DNA of 64,000 nucleotides, from assembly GCA_945861895.1 (NCBI GenBank), contig CAMAWF010000008.1, positions 1-64,000 on the forward strand. The letters are read 5' to 3'. Positions within the stretch are counted from its first letter, which is position 1. Each line of letters starts with the position of its first letter. Below, piece by piece: positions 25,907 through 37,051 of this stretch. Source of the stretch: Rhizobium sp. Q54. GTDB lineage: Bacteria > Pseudomonadota > Alphaproteobacteria > Rhizobiales > Xanthobacteraceae. The notes beneath the pieces were generated by a model that searched no databases, was not told the DNA's origin, and saw nothing but the letters and a program-made list of their open reading frames with translations. The position numbers and the translations under genes are program-made.

Positions 25907-27124
25907 TTACAAATCCAGCACGATCCGCGCCGGGTCTTCCAGATTCTCCTTCACCCGCACCAGGAAGGTGACCGCCTCGCGGCCATCGACGATGCGGTGA
26001 TCGTAGGAGAGCGCGAGATACATCATCGGCCGAATTTCGATCTTGCCGTCGATCGCCACCGGGCGCTCTTGAATCTTGTGCATGCCGAGAATGCCGGACT
26101 GCGGCGCGTTGAGGATCGGCGTCGACATCAGCGAGCCGTAGACCCCGCCGTTGGAGATGGTGAAGGTGCCGCCCTGCATGTCCTCGATCTTGAGCTGGCC
26201 GTCGCGCGCGCGCTTGCCCAGCTCGGCGATGGTTTTTTCGATGCCGGCGAGCGAGAGACGATCGGCATCGCGCACCACCGGCACCACCAGGCCCTTCTCG
26301 GTGCCGACCGCGACGCCGATATGATAATAATTCTTGTAGACCAGATCGCTGCCGTCGATTTCGGCGTTGACCGCGGGAACGTCCTTGAGCGCCTGGATGC
26401 AGGCGCTCACGAAGAAGCCCATGAAGCCGAGCTTCACGCCGTGTTTCTTCTCGAACAATTCCTTGTATTGATTGCGAAGGTTCATCACGCCCGACATGTC
26501 GACCTCGTTGAAGGTCGTGAGCATGGCGGCAATGTTCTGCGCGTCCTTCAGGCGGCGCGCGATGGTCTGGCGCAGCCGCGTCATCGGCACGCGTTCTTCG
26601 CGCGATGCGTCGTCGGCCGGCGAGGGCGCGCGCATCTGTACCGGCGTCGAGACCGGCACCGGCTGCGCCGCGGCGCGCTCGATCGCCGCCATCATGTCGC
26701 CCTTGGTGACCTGGCCGTGCTTGCCGGAGCCATCGACCCTGGCCGGGTCCATGCCGCTTTCCGCCGCCATTTTTCGCACCGAGGGCGGAAACGGCAGATC
26801 GACCACAGGCGGCTTGACCGCGGACGCGGGCCTTGCCGCCGCGGCGGGCTTCTCCGCCGGCGCAGCAGCGGATTTGGCCGGCGCGGCGGCGCCGTCCTTG
26901 ATCTGGCCGAGCAATGCGCCGACCGCGACCGTGGCGCCGTTTTTGACCGCGATTTCGGTCAGCACGCCCGCGGCCGGCGCCGGCACTTCCAGCGTCACCT
27001 TGTCGGTTTCCAGTTCGACCAGCGGTTCGTCAACGGCAACGGCATCGCCCGGCTGCTTGAACCATTTGCCGACGGTCGCCTCGGTGACCGACTCGCCCAG
27101 AGTGGGAACGCGGATGTCAGTCAT
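25907..27124 (-). CDS. sucB: 2-oxoglutarate dehydrogenase E2 (dihydrolipoyl succinyltransferase)
   Basis: Lipoyl domain [44 protein letters not shown]. Confidence 0.97.
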   Translation of the reverse strand: MTDIRVPTLGESVTEATVGKWFKQPGDAVAVDEPLVELETDKVTLEVPAPAAGVLTEIAVKNGATVAVGALLGQIKDGAAAPAKSAAAPAEKPAAAARPASAVKPPVVDLPFPPSVRKMAAESGMDPARVDGSGKHGQVTKGDMMAAIERAAAQPVPVSTPVQMRAPSPADDASREERVPMTRLRQTIARRLKDAQNIAAMLTTFNEVDMSGVMNLRNQYKELFEKKHGVKLGFMGFFVSACIQALKDVPAVNAEIDGSDLVYKNYYHIGVAVGTEKGLVVPVVRDADRLSLAGIEKTIAELGKRARDGQLKIEDMQGGTFTISNGGVYGSLMSTPILNAPQSGILGMHKIQERPVAIDGKIEIRPMMYLALSYDHRIVDGREAVTFLVRVKENLEDPARIVLDL

Positions 27125-30093
27125 CAGGCCAGCGCCTCATCGAGCAATTGCTTCAACTGCGAGAGATGTTTGACCATCTGGCCGACCGCCGTCGAGGCCG
27201 ATGCCGGCCGCCCCGCATAGCGCACGTGCTTGTGCTTGGCGCCGATCTGATTGAGCACCCATTGCAGGAAGGTGTCGACGAAAAACCACGCCCCCATGTT
27301 GCGCGGCTCTTCCTGGCACCAGACGATCTCCGCCTGCTTGAAGCGCGAGAGTTCGGTGACCAGCGCCTTGGTCGGGAACGGATAGAGCTGCTCGACGCGC
27401 AGCAGGTAGACGTCGTCGATGCCGCGCCGCTCGCGCTCCTCGTAGAGATCGTAATAGACCTTGCCGGAGCACAGCACGACGCGGCGGATGTTATCGTCCG
27501 ATACCAGCTTGATCTTTTCGTTCGGCAGTTGTTGCGCGTCGTCCCACAACAGCCGGTGGAACGACGTGCCGTTCGCCATCTCATTGAGCCTGGAGACCGC
27601 GCGCTTGTGGCGCAGCAGGCTTTTCGGCGTCATCAGGATCAGCGGCTTGCGGATTTCGCGTTTCAACTGGCGGCGCAGGATGTGGAAATAATTCGCCGGC
27701 GTGGTGCAGTTCGCGACCTGCATGTTGTCTTCGGCGCACATCTGCAAAAAGCGCTCAAGCCGCGCCGAGGAATGTTCCGGCCCCTGCCCCTCGTAGCCGT
27801 GCGGCAGCAGGCACACGAGACCCGACATGCGCAGCCATTTGCGCTCGCCGGAGGAAATAAACTGGTCGAACACCACCTGCGCGCCGTTGGCGAAATCGCC
27901 GAACTGCGCCTCCCACAATGTCAGCGCATTGGGCTCGGCGGTGGAATAGCCGTATTCGTAGCCGAGCACGGCCACTTCCGAGAGCATCGAGTTTAGCACC
28001 TCGTAGCGCGCCTGGTCCTTGGCCAGATGGTTGAACGGCGTGTGGCGCGCTTCGGTGTCCTGATCGAACAGCACCGAATGGCGCTGCGAGAAGGTGCCGC
28101 GCTCGCTGTCCTGACCGGACAGCCGCACCGGATGGCCTTCGCGCAGCAGCGAACAAAACGCCAGCGCCTCGCCCGTCGACCAGTCGATGCCCTCGCCGGC
28201 CTTGATCGCTTTTGCGCGCGTGTCGAGAAAACGTTGCACCGTGCGGTGAACATTGAAGCCCTGCGGCACCACGGTGATCTTGTCGCCGATCTCGCGCAAC
28301 ATCTCGATGGCGACGCCGGTATTGCCGCGGCGCGGATCGTCTGCATCCTGCGCCGGCTTGAGCCCGGCCCAGCGGCCATCGAGCCAATCGGCCTTGTTGG
28401 CCTTGTAGCTCTGGCCGGCTTCCTGCTCGGCCTCAAGCCGCGTGCGCCAGTCGGCCTTCATCTTCTCGACTTCGCCTTCGGTGACGACGCCTTCGGCGAT
28501 CAGCTTGTTGCCGTAAATTTCCAGCGTCGTCGGATGCGCGCGGATCTTCTTGTACATCAGTGGCTGGGTGAACGACGGCTCGTCGCCCTCGTTGTGGCCG
28601 AAGCGCCGGTAGCAGAACATGTCGATGACCACCGGCCGCTGGAATTTCTGCCGGTATTCGGTCGCCACCTTGGCGGCGAACACCACCGCCTCCGGATCGT
28701 CGCCGTTGACGTGGAAAATCAGCGCCTCGATCGTCTTGGCGACGTCGGACGGATAGGGCGAGGAACGCGAATAGCGCGGATATGTCGTGAAGCCGATCTG
28801 GTTGTTGACGATGAAATGCAAGCTACCGCCGGTGCGGTAGCCCTTGAGATCGGACAGCCCGAAACATTCGGCGACCACGCCCTGGCCGGCGAACGCCGCG
28901 TCGCCATGAATGAGCAATGGCATCACCATCGTGCGATCTTCGGGCGTGGCGCCGTGCTGATCCTGCTTGGCGCGCACCTTGCCGAGCACAACCGGATCGA
29001 CGATTTCGAGATGCGAGGGATTCGCCGCAAGCGACAAATGCACTTTGTTGTTGTCGAACTCGCGGTCGGACGACGCGCCAAGATGATATTTCACGTCGCC
29101 TGAACCTTCGACTTCGTCCGGCGTGGCCGAGCCGCCCTTGAATTCATGAAACAAGACACGATGCGGCTTGCCCATCACCTGGGTGAGTACATTGAGCCGG
29201 CCGCGATGCGCCATGCCGAGCACGACTTCCCTAACGCCGAGATTGCCGCCGCGCTTGATGATCTGTTCCAGCGCCGGGATCAGCGACTCGGCGCCGTCCA
29301 GGCCGAAGCGTTTGGTGCCGGTGTATTTGGTGTCGAGAAATTTCTCGAAGCCTTCGACCTCGACCAGCTTGTTGAGGATCGCGCGCTTGCCCTCGCGCGT
29401 AAAGCTGATCTCCTTGTCCTTGCCCTCGATGCGCTCCTGAATCCAGCCTTTTTGCGCCGCATTGGAGATGTGCATGAATTCGACGCCGAGCGTCTGGCAA
29501 TAAGTGCGGCGCAGGATCGCGACGATTTCGCGCATCGAGGCGAATTCAAGCCCCAACACTTTGTCGAGAAAGATTTTGCGGTCGAGATCGGCGTCGGTGA
29601 AACCATACGAGCGCGGATCGAGTTCCTGCTCGTTCTTTTCCGGCTCCAGCCCGAGCGGATCGAGCTTGGCGTGGAAATGCCCGCGGATGCGGTAGGCGCG
29701 GATCAGCATCAGCGCGTGAATGGAATCGCGCGTGGCCTGTTGCACATCGGTCGGCGAGAGTTCGACGCCGCCGGTTTGCGCTTTCGCCGCGATTTTCTCG
29801 CCGATTTTCTCGCTGATTTTCTTACCGGTCTCGGCCCATTGCCCGTCGAGCGCGGCGACCAGCTCGTCGCTGGCGCGCGGCGGCCAGTTCGGCTTTTTCC
29901 ACGAGGCGCCGCGCGCGGTCTTGGCGACGTTGGCGGCGTCGTCCTTCAGGCTCTTGAAAAATTCCTGCCAGCCGGCATCGACCGCATTGGGATCGGCCGC
30001 GTAGCGTGCATGCAGGGCTTCGATATAGGCGGCATTGCCGCCATAGAGGAAAGAGCTGCGGGCAAAGGCGGTGTTCGCGTCTTGGCGGGACAT
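27124..30093 (-). CDS. sucA: 2-oxoglutarate dehydrogenase E1
   Basis: [59 protein letters not shown]. Confidence 0.98.
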   Translation of the reverse strand: MSRQDANTAFARSSFLYGGNAAYIEALHARYAADPNAVDAGWQEFFKSLKDDAANVAKTARGASWKKPNWPPRASDELVAALDGQWAETGKKISEKIGEKIAAKAQTGGVELSPTDVQQATRDSIHALMLIRAYRIRGHFHAKLDPLGLEPEKNEQELDPRSYGFTDADLDRKIFLDKVLGLEFASMREIVAILRRTYCQTLGVEFMHISNAAQKGWIQERIEGKDKEISFTREGKRAILNKLVEVEGFEKFLDTKYTGTKRFGLDGAESLIPALEQIIKRGGNLGVREVVLGMAHRGRLNVLTQVMGKPHRVLFHEFKGGSATPDEVEGSGDVKYHLGASSDREFDNNKVHLSLAANPSHLEIVDPVVLGKVRAKQDQHGATPEDRTMVMPLLIHGDAAFAGQGVVAECFGLSDLKGYRTGGSLHFIVNNQIGFTTYPRYSRSSPYPSDVAKTIEALIFHVNGDDPEAVVFAAKVATEYRQKFQRPVVIDMFCYRRFGHNEGDEPSFTQPLMYKKIRAHPTTLEIYGNKLIAEGVVTEGEVEKMKADWRTRLEAEQEAGQSYKANKADWLDGRWAGLKPAQDADDPRRGNTGVAIEMLREIGDKITVVPQGFNVHRTVQRFLDTRAKAIKAGEGIDWSTGEALAFCSLLREGHPVRLSGQDSERGTFSQRHSVLFDQDTEARHTPFNHLAKDQARYEVLNSMLSEVAVLGYEYGYSTAEPNALTLWEAQFGDFANGAQVVFDQFISSGERKWLRMSGLVCLLPHGYEGQGPEHSSARLERFLQMCAEDNMQVANCTTPANYFHILRRQLKREIRKPLILMTPKSLLRHKRAVSRLNEMANGTSFHRLLWDDAQQLPNEKIKLVSDDNIRRVVLCSGKVYYDLYEERERRGIDDVYLLRVEQLYPFPTKALVTELSRFKQAEIVWCQEEPRNMGAWFFVDTFLQWVLNQIGAKHKHVRYAGRPASASTAVGQMVKHLSQLKQLLDEALA

Positions 30094-30223
30094 GGCGTCG
30101 GAGTCCTTGGCAGGGCCTCTCGCGAAGCTCGCCATCATGCGAATCGGCCCGTGAAAACGGGCGGCTTTATACTTTTACTCTATTTATGACGTGGTCACGG
30201 CAGCGAAAAGGATAAATACCGAA

Positions 30224-31108
30224 TCAGCCCATCAATACTTCGACCAGCGTCTTCCCTATCCGGGCAGGCGACGGTGATACCTTGATTCCGGCCGATTCCA
30301 TTGCGGCAATTTTGGACTCCGCATCGCCCTTGCCGCCGGAAATGATCGCACCGGCATGGCCCATGCGGCGGCCCGGCGGGGCGGTGCGCCCGGCAATGAA
30401 GCCGACCGTCGGTTTCCTGCGGCCCTTCTTGGCCTCGCTTTTGAGGAATTCCGCCGCATCCTCCTCGGCCGCGCCGCCGATTTCGCCGATCATCACGATG
30501 GATTCGGTCTTCGGATCGGCCAGAAACATCTCCAGCACGTCGATGAATTCCGTGCCTTTGACCGGATCGCCGCCGATCCCGACGGCCGTGGTCTGGCCAA
30601 GACCCTCGCGGCTGGTCTGGAACACCGCTTCATAGGTGAGCGTGCCGGAGCGCGACACGATCCCCACCTTGCCCGGTTTGAAGATGTTGCCCGGCATGAT
30701 GCCGATCTTGCATTCGCCGGCGGTCATCACGCCCGGACAGTTGGGTCCGATCAGCCGCGACTTGGAACCGGACAGCGCGCGTTTGACCTTCACCATGTCG
30801 ATCACCGGGATGCCCTCGGTGATGCACACGATGAGCGGAATCTCGGCCTGGATCGCTTCGCAGATTGCGTCGGCGGCTCCCGCCGGCGGCACGTAGACCA
30901 CGCTGGCGTCGGCGCCGGTTTTCTCGCGCGCCTGCGCGACCGTATCGAACACCGGCAGATTGAGGTGCGTCGAGCCGCCTTTGCCCGGCGAGGTGCCGCC
31001 CACCATCTTGGTGCCATAGGCAATCGCCTGCTCGGAATGGAAGGTGCCGTTCTTGCCGGTGAAGCCTTGGCAGAGAACTTTTGTATTTTTGCCGATGAGG
31101 ACGGACAT
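30224..31108 (-). CDS. sucD: Succinyl-CoA synthetase alpha subunit
   Basis: [50 protein letters not shown]. Confidence 0.98.
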   Translation of the reverse strand: MSVLIGKNTKVLCQGFTGKNGTFHSEQAIAYGTKMVGGTSPGKGGSTHLNLPVFDTVAQAREKTGADASVVYVPPAGAADAICEAIQAEIPLIVCITEGIPVIDMVKVKRALSGSKSRLIGPNCPGVMTAGECKIGIMPGNIFKPGKVGIVSRSGTLTYEAVFQTSREGLGQTTAVGIGGDPVKGTEFIDVLEMFLADPKTESIVMIGEIGGAAEEDAAEFLKSEAKKGRRKPTVGFIAGRTAPPGRRMGHAGAIISGGKGDAESKIAAMESAGIKVSPSPARIGKTLVEVLMG

Positions 31109-31121
31109 GCTGATGTCTTCC

Positions 31122-31544
31122 TTAACCTCCCCCTGAAAGGGGGAGGTCGGCGCGCCAGCGCCGGGTGGGGGTCATTTCCGATGACCGCAGTTTGGAAATT
31201 TTGGCAGCGATTTCTTCCAAGACACCGGACAAATTCTCACTCATATCGGAATTCCAAAATCGCAACAGAGTTACGCCGCGTTCACTGAGCCAGCGCGTTC
31301 GTTTTCGATCTTGCCGCGCGACTTTCTGCCCGGCGTGCTGCCCACCGTCGAGCTCGATAGCGAGACCCAGAGCCGAGCAATAAAAATCCAGGACAAACGG
31401 TCCAGCCGGATGTTGTCGGCGGAAATCGACGCCGAGCTGCTTGTTGCGAATCTTTTGCCATAAGCGCGTCTCGACATCTGTCGCTTCGCGCCGCAGGCGG
31501 CGGGCGCGAGCAATTTTAACTGGATTGTTGTTGAAGCGCGACAC
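31122..31544 (-). CDS. DUF559 domain endonuclease-like protein (Vsr/PD-(D/E)XK-type)
   Basis: [56 protein letters not shown] 31544 lies just inside the right TIR (longer ORF to 31622 reads through the TIR). Confidence 0.85.
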   Translation of the reverse strand: MSRFNNNPVKIARARRLRREATDVETRLWQKIRNKQLGVDFRRQHPAGPFVLDFYCSALGLAIELDGGQHAGQKVARQDRKRTRWLSERGVTLLRFWNSDMSENLSGVLEEIAAKISKLRSSEMTPTRRWRADLPLSGGG

Positions 31545-31596
31545 GACCCCCCCCCGGCTCGCCTTGCGAGCCGACCTCCCCCTTTCCGGGGGAGGT
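31125..31596. mobile_element. Putative TIR-bounded cassette carrying a DUF559 nuclease, inserted between sucD and sucC
   Basis: Left TIR 31125-31173, right TIR 31545-31596; each is outer palindrome + inner palindrome + G-rich tract. Confidence 0.65.
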
Positions 31597-31618
31597 GAAG
31601 CAAAGGTTCCTGCCGCGC

Positions 31619-32788
31619 TCACGCACCACCTTTGACGGCCTCGACGATTTTTTGCGCGGCGTCGTCGAGATCGTCGGCGGAGACCACGTTGAGTTTAGAC
31701 TCCGCGATGATCTTCTTGCCGAGATCGACATTGGTGCCTTCCAGCCGCACCACCAGCGGCACTTTCAATCCAACTTCCTTCACCGCCGCCACCACGCCCT
31801 CGGCGATGACGTCGCATTTCATGATGCCGCCGAAAATATTCACCAGGATACCCTTCACGCTCGGGTCCGAGGTGATGATCTTGAATGCCGCCGCAACTTT
31901 CTCCTTGGTGGCGCCGCCGCCGACGTCAAGGAAGTTTGCCGGCGCCATGCCGTAAAGCTTGATGATGTCCATGGTCGCCATCGCAAGACCTGCGCCGTTG
32001 ACCATGCAGCCGATGGAGCCGTCGAGCGCGATGTAGTTGAGGTCGTATTTCGACGCCTCGATTTCCTTTTCGTCTTCCTCGGTCAGATCGCGCAGCTCCA
32101 CAATGTCCGGGTGGCGATAGAGCGCGTTGCCGTCGAAGCCCACTTTGGCGTCGAGGCAAATCAACTTGCTGTCCTTGGTGACGACGAGCGGATTAATTTC
32201 GAGCAGGCTCATGTCCTTTTCGGTAAACGCCTTGTAGAGCCCGCCGAGCACCACGCTCATTTGCTTCTGCAATTCGCCATCAAGCCCGAGCGCGTGCGAC
32301 ACCAGCCGGACATGGAACGGGCAAATGCCGGTAACCGGATCGACGCTGACGGTGAGAATTTTCTCCGGCGTCTTGTGCGCGACTTCCTCGATATTCATGC
32401 CGCCTTCGCGCGACACCACCAGCGCGACGCGCGAGCTTTCGCGATCGATCAGCATCGAGAGATAGAACTCGCGATCGATGGCCGAGCCTTCCTCGATATA
32501 GAGGCGGCGCACTTGCTTGCCGTGCGGGCCGGTCTGATGCGTCACCAGCGTGCTGCCGAGAATACGCGCGGATTCCTTCTTCACGTCGTCGATAGATTTC
32601 ACCACCTTGACGCCGCCGGCCTTGCCGCGTCCGCCGGCATGAATCTGCGCCTTCACCACCCAGACCGGACCGCCAAGCTCGTTCGCGGCCTTGACCGCCT
32701 GATCGACCGAGAATGCCGGCGCGCCGCGCGGCACCGGCACGCCGAAGCCGCGCAGCACCGCTTTCGCCTGATACTCGTGGATATTCAT
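31619..32788 (-). CDS. sucC: Succinyl-CoA synthetase beta subunit (ADP-forming)
   Basis: [43 protein letters not shown]. Confidence 0.98.
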   Translation of the reverse strand: MNIHEYQAKAVLRGFGVPVPRGAPAFSVDQAVKAANELGGPVWVVKAQIHAGGRGKAGGVKVVKSIDDVKKESARILGSTLVTHQTGPHGKQVRRLYIEEGSAIDREFYLSMLIDRESSRVALVVSREGGMNIEEVAHKTPEKILTVSVDPVTGICPFHVRLVSHALGLDGELQKQMSVVLGGLYKAFTEKDMSLLEINPLVVTKDSKLICLDAKVGFDGNALYRHPDIVELRDLTEEDEKEIEASKYDLNYIALDGSIGCMVNGAGLAMATMDIIKLYGMAPANFLDVGGGATKEKVAAAFKIITSDPSVKGILVNIFGGIMKCDVIAEGVVAAVKEVGLKVPLVVRLEGTNVDLGKKIIAESKLNVVSADDLDDAAQKIVEAVKGGA

Positions 32789-32804
32789 CCGCCCGCGCTT
32801 TCGT

Positions 32805-33788
<984 letters not shown>

Positions 33789-33920
33789 CTAGGATGCGCC
33801 GCGGGATCGCGGCATGCGGTGGTTATCCGGTCCGGCGATTGGCGACAAGGAACCCGTTGTTTGCTGCGGCCCCGTGGCCCTTAGCCCGTCCGTAATACAT
33901 TATTTCACAACTCCGTTGCC

Positions 33921-33952
33921 GCCAAGTCTTCAAGTAAGCCAAGTCTTCAAGT
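33921..33952. repeat. Tandem 15-bp direct repeat GCCAAGTCTTCAAGT (17-bp period) between zapE and mdh
   Basis: Identical copies 33921-33935 and 33938-33952; partial third GCCATCAAGT at 33958. Confidence 0.75.
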
Positions 33953-33961
33953 CACAAGCCA

Positions 33962-35155
33962 TCAAGTTTCGACGATTTTGGCCGCCCAGTCGGGCGCCTG
34001 GCGTTTGGCCTGCGGCCCGTGCGGCAGACCGAGATAGGACTGCGAGCGCATCTCGATCAGGCGCGAGGCCGTGCGCTTGAACTCCTGCGCCTCAAAGCCG
34101 TCAGCCGCCCGATACAGCGCATCCGGCTCCGCCGCGGCCGAGGCGACCAGCTTCACGGCGTGGTCGTACAACGTGTCGACCAGGATGATGAAGCGCTTGG
34201 CCTCGTTGCGGCGGTCGTAATCCATCGCCGGGATACGATCGAGGATGACGGTGTGAAAGGCGTAGGCAAGCTTGAGATAGTCGGCGGCCGCGAGCGGTTG
34301 CCCGCATAATTCGCCGAACGAGAACCGCGCCACGCCCATCGCCGCTTTCGGCACCGGCACGCGACGTCCCTTGACCGTGAGTTCTTGCCTGGCGCCCGCT
34401 TGTCCGCCGGCCAGGCGGCGCCAGGCTGCATCGAGCGCGGCATCGACCAAGCTTTGCGATTTCGCATCGGCCGCGACATGCCACACCGGCACGCCGGTGA
34501 GTTTCTCCAGCCGAAAATCGGTGCGCGCTTCCAGCGGCGCGATCTCCAGATGCCGTTCAAGCAAGGCGATGAACGGGAGAAACAAATCACGATTGAGTCC
34601 ATTTTTGTATAGCTCGGACGGCGCGAGGTTCGAAGTCGCAACCAGAACCACGCCGTGCTCGAACAGGCGCGTGAACAGGCGGCCGAGAATCATGGCATCG
34701 GCAATGTCGGTGACATGAAATTCATCGAAGCAGAGCAGCCAGCTCTCCTCGGCAATCGCCGCGGCGGCGAGCTGGATCGGGTCGTGCTCCGCGAGTTGCC
34801 CGGACTTTTGTTGTTGCCGGTAGCCATGCACGCGCTCGTGCACATCCGCCATGAATTCGTGGAAATGCACGCGGCGTTTGCGCAGCACTGGACTTGCCTC
34901 GAAGAACAAATCCATCAGCATGGTCTTGCCGCGGCCGACCTCGCCGTAGACGTAAAGGCCCTTGAACGGCGCTTTGCGCTTTTCCCGGCGGCGGAACAGC
35001 CAGCCGAGCACGGAGGACTTGCGCGCGACGCGATGAAACGCGATGCGCGATCCAAGCCGCGTGAAAGCGTCGACGAGCACCGCCTGCCCGGGATCGGGCT
35101 CTATCTTGCCGGAGGCGGCGAGCGCCTCGTAGCGCGTGCTCAAGGTTTCGGACAT
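33962..35155 (-). CDS. zapE: Cell division protein ZapE (AFG1-like ATPase)
   Basis: GLYVYGEVGRGKTMLMDLFFE; LLCFDEFHVTDIADAMILGRLF. Confidence 0.95.
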   Translation of the reverse strand: MSETLSTRYEALAASGKIEPDPGQAVLVDAFTRLGSRIAFHRVARKSSVLGWLFRRREKRKAPFKGLYVYGEVGRGKTMLMDLFFEASPVLRKRRVHFHEFMADVHERVHGYRQQQKSGQLAEHDPIQLAAAAIAEESWLLCFDEFHVTDIADAMILGRLFTRLFEHGVVLVATSNLAPSELYKNGLNRDLFLPFIALLERHLEIAPLEARTDFRLEKLTGVPVWHVAADAKSQSLVDAALDAAWRRLAGGQAGARQELTVKGRRVPVPKAAMGVARFSFGELCGQPLAAADYLKLAYAFHTVILDRIPAMDYDRRNEAKRFIILVDTLYDHAVKLVASAAAEPDALYRAADGFEAQEFKRTASRLIEMRSQSYLGLPHGPQAKRQAPDWAAKIVET

Positions 35156-35401
35156 GGGAAATGATCGGTGTCCGGCCAGCGGAGTGCGACACCTAGGGTG
35201 ATACGGCGGCGGTGTAAATTGGCCCTGTGTACACAGGCCGGCGGCGGTCATGCGGGCCGGAATGGGCAAAATCGCACACGTTGCCTGCCTTTTAACCATG
35301 CGCTTTTTGCAGGCGAGGGTCCCGCTGGCCAGACTCCGGTCGTTATTTTGCTGCAATGCACCATATAACTAAGAGCTTGGCGATTCGGAGATTTTTACAG
35401 A

Positions 35402-35974
35402 ATGCAGGATGCACTTCCGGACGGCGGCATGGTCCGCAAATTGTGGATCGGTGAGGCCGACCTTTATCGCGAACATCTGCTGCGGCTCGACGCCGACAGC
35501 CGCCGCACCCGCTTCGGCGGCACGGTGTCGGACGCCACCATCGCCAGCCATACCGCCACGGCCGGTCTCGGCACCGTGATCCACGGCTTCTTCGTGAACG
35601 GAACGCTGCGCGGCGCCGCCGAGTTGCGGCGCATCGGCAAAGCCTTCGCGCCCGAGGCGGAAGCGGCTTTCAGCGTCGAACAGCCCTGGCAGAGCCGCGG
35701 CGTCGGTTCGGTGTTGCTGGAGCGCACATTGCTGGCCGCGCGCAACCGTGGCATCAAGTCGTTGCAGATGATCTGCATCGCCGACAATCGGCGCATGCAG
35801 CAGCTTGCGCGCAAATTCGACGCCGATTTGAGCTTCGATTTTGGCAGCGTGGTCGGCGAGGTCGATCCGCCGCGATCGACGCCGCTATCGCTGATGCGCG
35901 AATTTGTCGCCGACGGCCACGGCATCGCCACCGCCATCCTCGACGTGCAATCGCGCTTGTTCAAGCCGGTGTAA
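35402..35974 (+). CDS. GNAT family N-acetyltransferase
   Basis: AAFSVEQPWQSRGVGSVLLERTLLAARNRGIKSLQM. Confidence 0.88.
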   Translation: MQDALPDGGMVRKLWIGEADLYREHLLRLDADSRRTRFGGTVSDATIASHTATAGLGTVIHGFFVNGTLRGAAELRRIGKAFAPEAEAAFSVEQPWQSRGVGSVLLERTLLAARNRGIKSLQMICIADNRRMQQLARKFDADLSFDFGSVVGEVDPPRSTPLSLMREFVADGHGIATAILDVQSRLFKPV

Positions 35975-35987
35975 TCCAACTCTTATT

Positions 35988-36042
35988 GTCATTCCGGAGC
36001 GCGCTGAAAGCGCGAACCCGTTGGCTCGGCTTCCGGAATGAC
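35988..36042. repeat. Palindromic intergenic repeat, family C (GTCATTCCGG...CCGGAATGAC), copy 1
   Basis: Terminal inverted GTCATTCCGG/CCGGAATGAC; related copy 54458-54558. Confidence 0.8.
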
Positions 36043-36050
36043 GAAGATGG

Positions 36051-36086
36051 CTACGCCGCCAGCGGATACGTCGCCTCGACCACATA
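36051..36086 (-). pseudogene. Orphan 3'-end remnant of thpR encoding YVVEATYPLAA-stop
   Basis: 36 nt match thpR end at 39560-39595 with 4 mismatches, all synonymous or stop-to-stop. Confidence 0.8.
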
Positions 36087-36142
36087 CTGTCCTCACAAGC
36101 CTTTTACAGCTGTCGTAAGGCAGCGTGTGTATGTGTTTATCG

Positions 36143-36153
36143 TATTGTACACA
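36143..36153. promoter_or_regulatory. TATTGTACACA motif copy downstream of the gntR gene
   Basis: Identical 11-mer at 36986-36996 upstream of the gntR gene. Confidence 0.45.
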
Positions 36154-36166
36154 CTTGTTTCAATAT

Positions 36167-36895
36167 TCAGCGCAAATTGACGCGCTTTGCGCGCAGTTCC
36201 ATCTGCTCCGGCGGTTCCGAATTTTGCAGAATTTTCATAGCGCCTAAATTGACGCGGGCATTGTGCGCACGCATGGCTTCATAGGCGCGTTCTGCGGCAC
36301 CATCGAGGATTGCGTTGACAATTGCAGCGTGCTCGTCGGTCGATCGCGCCATCACAGCGCTTGCATTGCTCCTTGGTTCGGGTCTGCGGAACGGTGACAA
36401 ACGGAATCGCAAGTCGCGCGCTGTGCTGTCCAGGGTGGTATTGTGCGCGCCGGCACAAATGAAGTCGTGGAATTCCTTGTTGATCTCGAAATATCTGGAA
36501 AGGCTGCGCTCCTCTATGATCGCTAAAGCCTGCTCATGAAGATCGCGCAACCGGCCTTTCTCCAGGGCACTCATGCGATGCGCGGAAAGTCGCGCGCATA
36601 GACCCTCGATCTCACATTCCGCCTCCAGCATGTCGATCAGTTTGTCAGCTCCAATCCGGGTCACAACACCGCCACGCCGAGGAGTAAGGTCAATGAGATG
36701 GCGCGCTCCCAGTTCACGCAAGGCTTCGCGTACTGGAGTTCGTGAAACACCGAACTGAGTCGCAATGCTCTGTTCATCCAGACGATGACCCGGCGGCAGA
36801 TCGCCTACGATGATTTGGTTCGCGAGTCTCTCGTAGATCTGCGAGCCCAGCGTAGTGTCCTGATCGATCCGCATCCCCGAATTCTTACGTGCCAT
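36167..36895 (-). CDS. GntR family transcriptional regulator (FCD/FadR subfamily)
   Basis: LGSQIYERLANQIIVGDLPPGHRLDEQSIATQFGVSRTPVREALRELGA plus all-helical FCD domain. Confidence 0.93.
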   Translation of the reverse strand: MARKNSGMRIDQDTTLGSQIYERLANQIIVGDLPPGHRLDEQSIATQFGVSRTPVREALRELGARHLIDLTPRRGGVVTRIGADKLIDMLEAECEIEGLCARLSAHRMSALEKGRLRDLHEQALAIIEERSLSRYFEINKEFHDFICAGAHNTTLDSTARDLRFRLSPFRRPEPRSNASAVMARSTDEHAAIVNAILDGAAERAYEAMRAHNARVNLGAMKILQNSEPPEQMELRAKRVNLR

Positions 36896-36985
36896 TTGTC
36901 GTTCCTTTTGGATTTGCAACTGAGGGAATCGCCATTGCAACAGCAATTACATATCCAATAAGTCTACATTATAGGCGGCTTGCTT

Positions 36986-37018
36986 TATTGTACACAATAT
37001 GTGCAATATTGTATGCAG
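36986..37018. promoter_or_regulatory. Candidate operator in gntR/monooxygenase divergent intergenic region
   Basis: TATTGTACACAATATGTGCAATATTGTATGCAG. Confidence 0.45.
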
Positions 37019-37051
37019 ATAGGGAAACTCAAGTTGCACAGAGACCATTAG

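Noticed and set aside
31545-31622. N-terminal extension of the DUF559 ORF ([25 protein letters not shown])
   Set aside because: This part is encoded by the terminal inverted repeat. An internal GTG at 31544 is a more plausible start, so the longer ORF was not used.
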